In this document: positions 48,278-62,200 of the stretch, one piece after another
Numbering within the stretch: position 1 is the first letter of the stretch
Layout of the letters: each line of letters starts with the position of its first letter
Position numbers and translations under genes: made by a program
The notes under the pieces: generated by a model
Told to the model about the DNA's origin: nothing
Databases searched by the model: none
The model's input: only the letters and a program-made list of their open reading frames with translations
Assembly (NCBI GenBank): GCA_963680875.1
Contig: OY804577.1
Span: 106,961,906-107,025,905, forward strand
Origin: Bathymodiolus brooksi
Lineage: Eukaryota; Mollusca; Bivalvia; Mytilida; Modiolidae
DNA: 64,000 nt
Direction of reading: 5' to 3'

Positions 48278-49716
48278 TTTCGTATTTTCCATTTCTTTTC
48301 ACTATTCAACTTGGGTTTCTTCCATATTTTCCATATCATTTCACAATTTTCTTCCACATGTTTTCATATCTTTTCACTATTCAACTTGCCTTTCTTCCAT
48401 ATTGTCCAGATCTTATCACTATTCCACTTGGGTTTCTTCCATATTTTCCATATCTTTTCACTATTCAACTTACTTTTCTTCTGTATTTTCCATATCTTTT
48501 CACTATTCAACTTGGCTTTCTTCCATATTTTTCATATCTTTTCACTATTCAACTTATTTTTCTTCCATAATTTCCATATCATATCTTTTCACTATTCAAC
48601 TTTGGTTTCTTCCATATTTTTCATATCTTTCACTATTCAAAACTTGCCTTTCTTCCATATCGTCCATATCTTTTCACTATTCAACTTGGGTTTCTTCCAT
48701 ATTTTTCATATCTTTTCACTATTCAACTTGCCTTTCTTCCATATTTTCCATATCTTTTCACATTTCAACCTACTTTTCTTCCATATTTTCCATATCTTTT
48801 CACTATTCAACTTGCCTTTATTCCATATTGTCAATATCTTATCACTATTCGACTTGCCTTTCTTCCATATTTTCCATATCATTTCACATTTCAACTTACT
48901 TTTCTTCCATATTTTCCATATTTTCCATATCATTTCACAATTCAATCTACTTTTCTTCCGCATTTTACATATCATTTCACATTTCAACTTACTTTTCTTC
49001 CATATTTTCCATATCATTTCACAATTCAACTTACTTTTCTTCCATATTTTCCATATCATTTCACATTTCAACTTATTTTTCTTCCATATTTTCCATATCA
49101 TTTCACAACTTTGTTCTGTATTTTCCAAATCTTTTCACTATTCAACTTACTTTTCTTCAATAATTTCCATATTTTTTCACTATTCAACTTACTTTTCTTC
49201 TGTATTTTTCATATCTTTTAACTATTCAACTTGGGTTTCTTCCATATTTTTCATATCTTTTCACTATTCAACTTGCCTTTCTTCCATATTGTCCATATCT
49301 TATCATTATTCGACTTGCCTTTCTTCCATATTTTCCATATCATGTCACATTTCAAGTTACTTTTCTTCCATGTTTTCCATATCATTTCAAAATTCAACCT
49401 ACTTTTCCTCAGCATTTTCCATATCTTTTCACTATTCAACTTGGCTTTCTTCCATATTTTCCATATCTTTTCACAATTCAACTTGCCTTTCTTCCATATT
49501 GTCCATATCTTATCAGTATTCAACTTGCCTTTCTTCCATATTTTCCATATCATTTCACTTTTCAACTTATTTTTTTTTCTGTATTTCCCATATCTTTTCA
49601 CTTTTCAACTTACTTTTCTTCCATATTTTCCATATGTTTTCACTTTTCAACTTGCTTTTCTTCATTTTTTCCATATCATTTCACTATTCAACTTACTTTT
49701 CTTCCATATTTTCCAT
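48278..49716 (-). repeat. 42-bp minisatellite, minus orientation, copy 2
   Basis: Same length as 17690-19128, unlike the plus array, which has grown. Confidence 0.95.
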
Positions 49717-50210
49717 TATCAATTTAATGTATAAATGTGTTTTTTATCAATTTAATTATACCCATACATATATTAATAAGGTAGTTATTTTCACATTTTC
49801 AGATAAGATTTATTCTCAAGTAATAAAATGAAAAACAAAATAGTCTGAACAGTTCTAAAATCAAATAGAAAAATTGTAGAAAAAAGGCAAAATCTACACA
49901 CCGAACACACATATACATGACCGCTCACCTTCACTTTCATTCATTCATATAATTACAATAACCATCAAGATACAGCAAAACCTGTCTACATTGAACATCC
50001 TTAGGACTAATGGGGTTTTTCGAATAAACAAGTGCTCTTATTAGACAGGTAAAATGACCAACAGTTTGTAAACATTATGACTATTTGCTATATTCGTTTA
50101 ACAGAGTTTTAATATCCTTATATCGATTTCACTGTTCTAAGAGTAAACACCACAATATCATAGTCATGGCGTATGAAGCTAGGATTTTAATCATTCTTTT
50201 GTATTTCCAG
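49717..50210. other. Spacer between inverted arrays, copy 2
   Basis: Equivalent of 19129-19622. Two base changes were noticed (about 49921 and 49987). The acceptor at 50210 is kept. Confidence 0.5.
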
Positions 50211-50291
50211 AATTAACAAAGCAGAATTAATCTTGGAAAATCAGCAAACATGGAGAGAAAAAAATCCTGATTTGAAAGATTCATTAGAAAC
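50211..50291 (+). CDS. Candidate 81-nt exon, copy 2
   Basis: Identical to 19623-19703, with an intact acceptor and GTAAGT donor (50292). If both copies are spliced, the transcript would gain 27 codons in frame. Confidence 0.5.
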
Positions 50292-53200
50292 GTAAGTTGA
50301 ATAGTGAAAAGATAGGGAAAATATAGAAGAAAGGAAAGTTGAATAGAGATAAGATTTGGAAAATATGGAAGAATGGTAAGTTGAATAGTGAAATGATATG
50401 GAAAGTATGGGAGAAAAGTCAGTTGAATAGTGAAATGATATGGAAAATATGGAAGAAAAGTCAGTTGAACAGTGAAATGATATGGAAAGTATGGAAGAAA
50501 AGTAAGTTGAATAGTAAAAGATATGGAGAATATGGAAGAAAAGTCAGTTGAATAGTGAAATGATTTGGAAAATATGGAAGAAAAGTAAGTTGAATAGTGA
50601 AATGATATGGGAAAGACAGAAGAAAAATAAGTTGAATGGTGAAATGATATGGAAAATATGGAAGAAAGACAAGTTGAATTGTGAAAAGATATGGAAAATA
50701 TGGAAGAAAGCCATGTTGAATAGTGAAAAGATATGAAAATATGGAAGAAAAGTAGGTTGAATTGTGAAATGCTTTGGAAAATATGGAAGAAAAGTTAGTT
50801 GAAAAGTGAAAAGATATGGAAAATATGAAAGAAAAGTAAGTTGAAAAGTGAAAAAATATGGGAAATACAGAAGAAAAATAGGTTGAATTGTGAAATGATA
50901 TGAAAAATATGGAAGACAAGTAAGTCGAATAGTGATAAGAAATATATAATATGGAAGAAAGGCATGTTGAATAGTGAAAAAATAAAAATAAAATATGGAA
51001 GAAACCCAAGTTGAATAGTGAAAAGATATGGAAAATACAATAGGAAATTGTGAAATGATAAGGAAAATATGGAATAAAAGTAGGTTGAAATGTGAAATGA
51101 TATGGAAAATGTGGAAGAAAAGTAGGTTGAATTGTGAAATGATATGAACAATATGGAAGAAAAGTAAGTTGAAATATGAAATGATATGGAAAATATGGAA
51201 GAAAGGTAAGTCGAATAGTGATAAGATATGGAAAATATGGAAGAAAGGTAAGTTGAAAAGTGAACAAATACGAAAAATATGGAAGAAGAGTAAGTTGAAA
51301 AGTGAAAAGATATGGGAAATACAGAAGAAAGGAAAGTTGAATAATGAAAAAGATATGGAAAATACGGAAGAAAATTTGGTTGAATAGTGCAATGATATGG
51401 AAAATATGGAAGAAAACATCAGTTAAATAGTGAAATGATATGGTAAATATGCAGGAAAGGCAAGTTAAATAGTGATAAGATATGGACAATATGTAAGAAA
51501 GGCAAGTTGAATTGTGAAAAGATATGGAAAATATGGAAGAAAGGCAAGTTGAATAGTGAAACGATTTGGAAAATGCTAAAGAAATGTAGAATGAATTGTG
51601 AAATGATATGGAAAATATGGAAGAAAAGTAAGTTGAAATGTGAAAATGATATGGAAAATTTGGAAGAAAGGCAATTGGAATAGTGATAAGATATGGACAA
51701 TATGGAAGAAACCCAAGTTGAATAGTGAAAAGATATGGAAAATACAGAAGAAGAGTAAGTTGAATAGTGAAAAGATATGGAAATTATGGAATAAAATTAA
51801 GTTGAATATTGAAAAGATTTGGAAAATACAAAAGAAAATTGTGAAATGATATGGAAAATATGGAAGAAAAGTAGGTCGAAATGTGAAATGATATGGAAAA
51901 TTTGGAAGAAAGGCAATTGGAATAGTGATAAGATATGGACAATATGGAAGAAACCCAAGTTGAATAGTGAAAAGATATGGAAAATACAGAAGAAAAGTAA
52001 GTTGAATAGTGAAATGATATGGGAAAGACAGAAGAAAAATAAGTTGAATGGTGAAATGATATGGAAAATATGGAAGAAAGACAAGTTGAATTGTGAAAAG
52101 ATATGGAAAATATGGAAGAAAGCCATGTTGAATAGTGAAAAGATATGAAAATATGGAAGAAAAGTAGGTTGAATTGTGAAATGCTTTGGAAAATATGGAA
52201 GAAAAGTTAGTTGAAAAGTGAAAAGATATGGAAAATATGAAAGAAAAGTAAGTTGAAAAGTGAAAAAATATGGGAAATACAGAAGAAAAATAGGTTGAAT
52301 TGTGAAATGATATGAAAAATATGGAAGACAAGTAAGTCGAATAGTGATAAGAAATATATAATATGGAAGAAAGGCATGTTGAATAGTGAAAAAATAAAAA
52401 TAAAATATGGAAGAAACCCAAGTTGAATAGTGAAAAGATATGGAAAATACAATAGGAAATTGTGAAATGATAAGGAAAATATGGAATAAAAGTAGGTTGA
52501 AATGTGAAATGATATGGAAAATGTGGAAGAAAAGTAGGTTGAATTGTGAAATGATATGAACAATATGGAAGAAAAGTAAGTTGAAATATGAAATGATATG
52601 GAAAATATGGAAGAAAGGTAAGTCGAATAGTGATAAGATATGGAAAATATGGAAGAAAGGTAAGTTGAAAAGTGAACAAATACGAAAAATATGGAAGAAG
52701 AGTAAGTTGAAAAGTGAAAAGATATGGGAAATACAGAAGAAAGGAAAGTTGAATAATGAAAAAGATATGGAAAATACGGAAGAAAATTTGGTTGAATAGT
52801 GCAATGATATGGAAAATATGGAAGAAAACATCAGTTAAATAGTGAAATGATATGGTAAATATGCAGGAAAGGCAAGTTAAATAGTGATAAGATATGGACA
52901 ATATGTAAGAAAGGCAAGTTGAATTGTGAAAAGATATGGAAAATATGGAAGAAAGGCAAGTTGAATAGTGAAACGATTTGGAAAATGCTAAAGAAATGTA
53001 GAATGAATTGTGAAATGATATGGAAAATATGGAAGAAAAGTAAGTTGAAATGTGAAAATGATATGGAAAATTTGGAAGAAAGGCAATTGGAATAGTGATA
53101 AGATATGGACAATATGGAAGAAACCCAAGTTGAATAGTGAAAAGATATGGAAAATACAGAAGAAGAGTAAGTTGAATAGTGAAAAGATATGGAAATTATG

Positions 53201-56200
53201 GAATAAAATTAAGTTGAATATTGAAAAGATTTGGAAAATACAAAAGAAAATTGTGAAATGATATGGAAAATATGGAAGAAAAGTAGGTCGAAATGTGAAA
53301 TGATATGGAAAATTTGGAAGAAAGGCAATTGGAATAGTGATAAGATATGGACAATATGGAAGAAACCCAAGTTGAATAGTGAAAAGATATGGAAAATACA
53401 GAAGAAAAGTAAGTTGAATAGTGAAATGATATGGGAAAGACAGAAGAAAAATAAGTTGAATGGTGAAATGATATGGAAAATATGGAAGAAAGACAAGTTG
53501 AATTGTGAAAAGATATGGAAAATATGGAAGAAAGCCATGTTGAATAGTGAAAAGATATGAAAATATGGAAGAAAAGTAGGTTGAATTGTGAAATGCTTTG
53601 GAAAATATGGAAGAAAAGTTAGTTGAAAAGTGAAAAGATATGGAAAATATGAAAGAAAAGTAAGTTGAAAAGTGAAAAAATATGGGAAATACAGAAGAAA
53701 AATAGGTTGAATTGTGAAATGATATGAAAAATATGGAAGACAAGTAAGTCGAATAGTGATAAGAAATATATAATATGGAAGAAAGGCATGTTGAATAGTG
53801 AAAAAATAAAAATAAAATATGGAAGAAACCCAAGTTGAATAGTGAAAAGATATGGAAAATACAATAGGAAATTGTGAAATGATAAGGAAAATATGGAATA
53901 AAAGTAGGTTGAAATGTGAAATGATATGGAAAATGTGGAAGAAAAGTAGGTTGAATTGTGAAATGATATGAACAATATGGAAGAAAAGTAAGTTGAAATA
54001 TGAAATGATATGGAAAATATGGAAGAAAGGTAAGTCGAATAGTGATAAGATATGGAAAATATGGAAGAAAGGTAAGTTGAAAAGTGAACAAATACGAAAA
54101 ATATGGAAGAAGAGTAAGTTGAAAAGTGAAAAGATATGGGAAATACAGAAGAAAGGAAAGTTGAATAATGAAAAAGATATGGAAAATACGGAAGAAAATT
54201 TGGTTGAATAGTGCAATGATATGGAAAATATGGAAGAAAACATCAGTTAAATAGTGAAATGATATGGTAAATATGCAGGAAAGGCAAGTTAAATAGTGAT
54301 AAGATATGGACAATATGTAAGAAAGGCAAGTTGAATTGTGAAAAGATATGGAAAATATGGAAGAAAGGCAAGTTGAATAGTGAAACGATTTGGAAAATGC
54401 TAAAGAAATGTAGAATGAATTGTGAAATGATATGGAAAATATGGAAGAAAAGTAAGTTGAAATGTGAAAATGATATGGAAAATTTGGAAGAAAGGCAATT
54501 GGAATAGTGATAAGATATGGACAATATGGAAGAAACCCAAGTTGAATAGTGAAAAGATATGGAAAATACAGAAGAAGAGTAAGTTGAATAGTGAAAAGAT
54601 ATGGAAATTATGGAATAAAATTAAGTTGAATATTGAAAAGATTTGGAAAATACAAAAGAAAATTGTGAAATGATATGGAAAATATGGAAGAAAAGTAGGT
54701 CGAAATGTGAAATGATATGGAAAATTTGGAAGAAAGGCAATTGGAATAGTGATAAGATATGGACAATATGGAAGAAACCCAAGTTGAATAGTGAAAAGAT
54801 ATGGAAAATACAGAAGAAAAGTAAGTTGAATAGTGAAAAGATATGGAAATTATGGAATAAAATTAAGTTGAATATTGAAAAGATTTGGAAAATACAAAAG
54901 AAAATTGTGAAATGATATGGAAAATATGGAAGAAAAGTAAGTTGAAAAGTGATAAAATACGAAAAATATGAAAGATGAGTAACTTGAAAAGTGAAAAGAT
55001 ATGGAAAATACAGAAGAAAGGAAAGTTGAATAATGAAAAAGATATGGAAAATAAGGACGAAAAGTAGGTTGAATAGTGAAATGATATCGAAAATATGGAA
55101 GAAAAAATAAGTTAAATAGTGAAATGATATTGAAAATATGGAAGAAAGGCAAGTTGAATAGTGATAATATATGGACAATATGGAAGAAAGACAAGTTGAA
55201 TTGTGAAAAGATATGGAAAATATGGAAGAAAGCCAAGTTGAATAGTGAAACGATATGGAAAATATGGAAGAAATGTAGAATGAATTATGATATGATATGG
55301 AAAATATGGCAGAAAAGTAAGTTGAAATGTGAAATGATTTGGAAAATTTGGAAGAAAGGCAAGTGGAATAATGATAGGATATGGACAATATGGAAGAAAC
55401 CCAAATTGAATAGTGAAAAGATATGGAAAATACAGAAGAAAAGTAAGTTGAATAGTGAAAAGATATGGAAATTATGGAATAAAAGTAAGTTGAATAGTGA
55501 AAAGATTGGGAAAATACAAAAGAAAATTGTGAAATGATATGGAAAATATGGAAGAAAAGTAGGTCGAAATATGAAATGATATGGAAAATATGGAAGAAAA
55601 GTAAGTAGAAAAGTGCAAAAAATACGAAAAATATGGAAGATGAGTAACTTGAAAAGTGAAAAGATATGGAAAATACAGAAGAAAGGAAAGTTGAATAATG
55701 AAAAAGATATGGAAAATACGGACGAAAAGTAGGTTGAATAGTGAAATGAGATGGAAATATGGAAGAAATAATAAGCTAAATAGTGAAACGATATTGAAAA
55801 TATGGAAGAAAGGCAAATTGAATAGTGATAAGATATAGACAATATGGAAGAAAGGCAAGTTGAAATGTGAAAAGATATGGAAAATATGGAAGAAAGCCAA
55901 GTTGAATAGTGAAAAGATATGGAAAATGCGGAAGAAATGTAGAATGAATTGTGAAATGATATGGAAAATATGGCAGAAAAGTAAGTTGAAATGTGAAATG
56001 ATTTGGAAAATTTGGAAGAAATGCAAGTTGAATAGTGAAAAGATATGGACAATATGGAAGAAATCCAAGTTGCATAGTGAAAAGATATGGAAAATACAGA
56101 GGAAAAGTAAGTTGAATAGTAAAATTATATGGAAATTATGGAAGAAAAGTAAGTTGAAATGTGAAATGATATGGAAAATATGGAGGAGAAAAGTAGGTTG

Positions 56201-59200
56201 AATTGTGAAATGATATGGAAAATATGGAAGAAAAGTAGGTTGAATAGTGAAATGATATGAAAAATATGGAAGAAACCCAAGTTGAATAGTGAAAATATAT
56301 GAAAAATATGGAAGAAAACCAAGTTGAATAGTGAAAAGATATGTAAATTATGGATGAAAATTAAGTTGAATAGTGAAATGATATGAAAATATGGAAGAAA
56401 CCCAAGTTGAATAGTGAATAGATATGGAAAATACAGAAGAAAAGTAAGTTGAATAGTGAAAAGATATGAAAAATATGGAAGAAAATTGTGAAATGATATA
56501 AAAAATATGGAAGAAAGGCAAGTCGAATAGTGATAAGAAATGGACAATATGGAAGAAAGGCAAGTTGAATAGTGAAAAGAGATGGACAATACGGAAGAAA
56601 AGTAAGTTGAGTAGTGAAAAGATATGGAAATTAATGAAGAAAAGTAAGTTGAATATTGAAAAGATTTGGAAAATATGGAAGAAAGATAAATTGAATAGTG
56701 AAATGAGTTGGACAATATGGAAGAAAGGCAAGTTGAATAGTGAAAAGATATGGAAATTATGGAAGAAAAGTAAGTTGAAGAGTGAAAAGATATGAAAAAT
56801 ATGGAAGAAACCCAAGTTGGATAGTGAAAAGATATGGAAAGTACAGAAGAAAAGTAAGTTGAATTGTGAAAAGATATGGAAGAAAGGCAAGTTGAATAGT
56901 GATAAGATATGGAAAATATGGAAGAAAGCCAAGTTGAATAGTGAAAAGATATGGAAAATATGGTAGAAATGTAGGTTGAATTGTGAAATGATATGGAAAA
57001 TATGGAAGAAAAGTAAGCTAAAATGTGAAATGATATGGAAAATTTGGAAGAAAGGCAAGTCGAATAGTGATAAGATATGGAGAATATGGAAGAAACCCAA
57101 GTTGAATAGTGAAAAGATATGGAAAATACAGAAGAAAAGTAAGTTGAATATTGAAAAGATATGGAAATTATGGAAGAAACCCAAGTTGAATAGTGAAAAG
57201 ATATGGAAAACACAGAAGAAAAGCAAGTTGAATAGTGAAAAGATATGGAAAACACAGAAGAAAAGCAAGTTGAATAGTGAAAAGATGGAAGAAAGGAAGT
57301 TAAATGGTGAAAAGATATGAAAAATATGGAAGAAAATTGTGAAATGATATGAAAAATATGGAAGAAAGGCAATTTGAATATTGAAAAGATATCGAAAATA
57401 TGGAAGAAACCCAAGTCGAATAGTGAAAAGATATGGAAAATACGGAAGAAATGTAGGTTGAATTGTGAAATGATATGGAAAATATGGAAGAAAAGTAAGC
57501 TGAAATGTGAAATGATATGGAAAATTTGGAAGAAAGGCAAGTCGAATAGTGATAAGATATGGACAATATGGAAGAAAAGTAAGTTGAATAGTGAAAAGAT
57601 ATGGAAATTATGGAAGAAAAGTAAGTTGAATGGTGAAAAGATTTGGAAAATACAGAAGAAAATTGTGAAATGATATGAAAAATATGGAAGAAAAGTAGGC
57701 TGAAATGTGAAATGATATGGAAAATATAGAAGAAACCCAAGTTGAATAGTGAAAAGATATGGACAATATGGAAGAAAGGCAAGTGGAATAGTGAAAATAT
57801 ATGAAAAATATGGAAGAAACCCAAGCTGAATAGTGAAAAGATATGAAAAATATGGAAGAAAGGCAAGTTGAATAGTGAAAATATATGAAAAATATGGAAG
57901 AAACCCAAGTTGATTAGTGAAGATATATGAAAAATATGGAAGAAGCCAAAGTTGAATAGGGAACAGATATGTAAATTATGGAAGAAAATTTAGTTGAATA
58001 GTGAAATGATTTGAAAAATATGGAACAAACCCAATTTGAATAGTGAAAAGATATGGACAATATGGAAGAAAGGCAAGTTGAATAGTGAAAATATATAAAA
58101 AATATGGAAGAAACCCAAGTTGAATAGTGAAAATATATGAAAAATATGGAAGAAAACCAAGTTGAATAGTGAAAAGATATGTAAATTATGGATGAAAGTT
58201 AAGTTGAATAGTGAAATGATATGAAAATATGGAAGAAACCCAAGTTGAATAGTGAATAGATATGGAAAATACAGAAGAAAAGTAAGTTGAATAGTGAAAA
58301 GATATGGAAAATATGGCAGAAAGGCAAGTTGAATAGTGAAAAGATATGAAAAATATGGAAGAAAATTGTGAAATGATATGGAAAATATGGAAGAAAGGCA
58401 AGTCGAATAGTGATAAGAAATGGACAATATGGAAGAAAGGCAAGTTGAATAGTGAAAAGAGATGGAAATTAATGAAGAAAAGTAAGTTGAATAGTGAAAA
58501 GATTTGGAAAATATGGAAGAAAGATAAATTGAATAGTGAAATGATTTGGACAATATGGAAGAAAGGCAAGTTGAATAGTGAATAGATATGGAAAATACAG
58601 AAGAAAAGTAAGTTGAATAGTGAAAAGATATGGAAAATATGGAAGAAAGCCAAGTTGAATAGTGAAAAGATATGGAAAATGCGGAAGAAATGTAGAATGA
58701 ATTGTGAAATGATATGGAAAATATGGCAGAAAAGTAAGTTGAAATGTGAAATGATTTGGAAAATTTGGAAGAAATGCAAGTTGAATAGTGAAAAGATATG
58801 GACAATATGGAAGAAATCCAAGTTGCATAGTGAAAAGATATGGAAAATACAGAGGAAAAGTAAGTTGAATAGTAAAATTATATGGAAATTATGGAAGAAA
58901 AGTAAGTTGAAATGTGAAATGATATGGAAAATATGGAGGAGAAAAGTAGGTTGAATTGTGAAATGATATGGAAAATATGGAAGAAAAGTAGGTTGAATAG
59001 TGAAATGATATGAAAAATATGGAAGTAACCCAAGTTGAATAGTGAAAAAATATGGACAATACAGAAGAAAAGCAAGTTGAATAGTGAAAAGATGGAAGAA
59101 AGGAAGTTGAATGGTGAAAAGATATGGACAATATGGAAGAAAGGCAAGTGGAATAGTGAAAATATATGAAAAATATGGAAGAAACCCAAGATGAATAGTG

Positions 59201-62200
59201 AAAAGATATGAAAAATATGGAAGAAAGGCAAGTTGAATAGTGAAAATATATGAAAAATATGGAAGAAACCCAAGTTGATTAGTGAAAATATATGAAAAAT
59301 ATGGAAGAAAACCAAGTTGAATAGTGAAAAGATATGAAAAATATGGAAGAAGCCAAAGTTGAATAGGGAACAGATATGTAAATTATGGAAGAAAATTTAG
59401 TTGAATAGTGAAATGATTTGAAAAATATGGAACAAACCCAATTTGAATAGTGAAAAGATATGGACAATATGGAAGAAAGGCAAGTTGAATAGTGAAAATA
59501 TATAAAAAATATGGAAGAAACCCAAGTTGAATAGTGAAAATATATGAAAAATATGGAAGAAAACCAAGTTGAATAGTGAAAAGATATGTAAATTATGGAT
59601 GAAAGTTAAGTTGAATAGTGAAATGATATGAAAATATGGAAGAAACCCAAGTTGAATAGTGAATAGATATGGAAAATACAGAAGAAAAGTAAGTAAGATA
59701 TGGAAAATATGGCAGAAAGGCAAGTTGAATAGTGAAAAGATATGAAAAATATGGAAGAAAATTGTGAAATGATATGGAAAATATGGAAGAAAGGCAAGTC
59801 GAATAGTGATAAGAAATGGACAATATGGAAGAAAGGCAAGTTGAATAGTGAAAAGAGATGGATAATACAGAAGAAAAGTAAGTTGAGTAGTGAAAAGATA
59901 TGGAAATTAATGAAGAAAAGTAAGTTGAATAGTGAAAAGATTTGGAAAATATGGAAGAAAGATAAATTGAATAGTGAAATGATTTGGACAATATGGAAGA
60001 AAGGCAAGTTGAATAGTGAATAGATATGGAAAATACAGAAGAAAAGTAAGTTGAATAGTGAAAAGATATGGAAAATATGGCAGAAAGGCAAGTTGAATAG
60101 TGATAAGATATAGACAATATGGAAGAAAGGCAAGTTGAAATGTGAAAAGATATGGAAAATATGGAAGAAATGTAGAATGAATTGTGAAATGATATGGAAA
60201 ATATGGCAGAAAAGTAAGTTGAAATGTGAAATGATTTGGAAAATTTGGAAGAAATGCAAGTTGAATAGTGAAAAGATATGGACAATATGGAAGAAATCCA
60301 AGTTGCATAGTGAAAAGATATGGAAAATACAGAGGAAAAGTAAGTTGAATAGTAAAATTATATGGAAATTATGGAAGAAAAGTAAGTTGAAATGTGAAAT
60401 GATATGGAAAATATGGAGGAGAAAAGTAGGTTGAATTGTGAAATGATATGGAAAATATGGAAGAAAAGTAGGTTGAATAGTGAAATGATATGAAAAATAT
60501 GGAAGTAACCCAAGTTGAATAGTGAAAAAATATGGACAATACAGAAGAAAAGCAAGTTGAATAGTGAAAAGATGGAAGAAAGGAAGTTGAATGGTGAAAA
60601 GATATGAAAAATATGGAAGAAAATTGTGAAATGATATGAAATATATGTAAGAAAGGCAAGTTGAATAGTGAAAAGATATGGAAAATATGGAAGAAACCCA
60701 AGTCGAATAGTGATAAGATATGGAAAATATGGAAGAAAGCCAAGTTGAATAGTGAAAAGATATGGAAAATATGGTAGAAATGTAGGTTGAATTGTGAAAT
60801 GATATGGAAAATATGGAAGAAAAGTAAGCTAAAATGTGAAATGATATGGAAAATTTGGAAGAAAGGCAAGTCGAATAGTGATAAGATATGGAGAATATGG
60901 AAGAAACCCAAGTTGAATAGTGAAAAGATATGGAAAATACAGAAGAAAAGTAAGTTGAATAGTGAAAAGATATGGAAATTATGGAAGAAAAGTAAGCTAA
61001 AATGTGAAATGATATGGAAAATTTGGAAGAAAGGCAAGTCGAATAGTGATAAGATATGGAGAATATGGAAGAAACCCAAGTTGAATAGTGAAAAGATATG
61101 GAAAACACAGAAGAAAAGCAAGTAGAATAGTGAAAAGATGGAAGAAAGGAAGTTAAATGGTGAAAAGATATGAAAAATATGGAAGAAAATTGTGAAATGA
61201 TATGAAAAATATGGAAGAAAGGCAATTTGAATATTGAAAAGATATCGAAAATATGGAAGAAACCCAAGTCGAATAGTGAAAAGATATGGAAAATACGGAA
61301 GAAATGTAGGTTGAATTGTGAAATGATATGGAAAATATGGAAGAAAAGTAAGCTGAAATGTGAAATGATATGGAAAATTTGGAAGAAAGGCAAGTCGAAT
61401 AGTGATAAGATATGGACAATATGGAAGAAAAGTAAGTTGAATAGTGAAAAGATATGGAAATTATGGAAGAAAAGTAAGTTGAATGGTGAAAAGATTTGGA
61501 AAATACAGAAGAAAATTGTGAAATGATATGAAAAATATGGAAGAAAAGTAGGCTGAAATGTGAAATGATATGGAAAATATAGAAGAAACCCAAGTTGAAT
61601 AGTGAAAAGATATGGACAATATGGAAGAAAGGCAAGTGGAATAGTGAAAATATACGAAAAATATGGAAGAAACCCAAGCTGAATAGTGAAAAGATATGAA
61701 AAATATGGAAGAAAGGCAAGTTGAATAGTGAAAATATATGAAAAATATGGAAGAAACCCAAGTTGATTAGTGAAAATATATGAAAAATATGGAAGAAAAC
61801 CAAGTTGAATAGTGAAAAGATATGAAAAATATGGAAGAAGCCAAAGTTGAATAGGGAACAGATATGTAAATTATGGAAGAAAATTTAGTTGAATAGTGAA
61901 ATGATTTGAAAAATATGGAACAAACCCAATTTGAATAGTGAAAAGATATGGACAATATGGAAGAAAGGCAAGTTGAATAGTGAAAATATATAAAAAATAT
62001 GGAAGAAACCCAAGTTGAATAGTGAAAATATATGAAAAATATGGAAGAAAACCAAGTTGAATAGTGAAAAGATATGTAAATTATGGATGAAAGTTAAGTT
62101 GAATAGTGAAATGATATGAAAATATGGAAGAAACCCAAGTTGAATAGTGAATAGATATGGAAAATACAGAAGAAAAGTAAGTTGAATGGTGAAAAGATAT

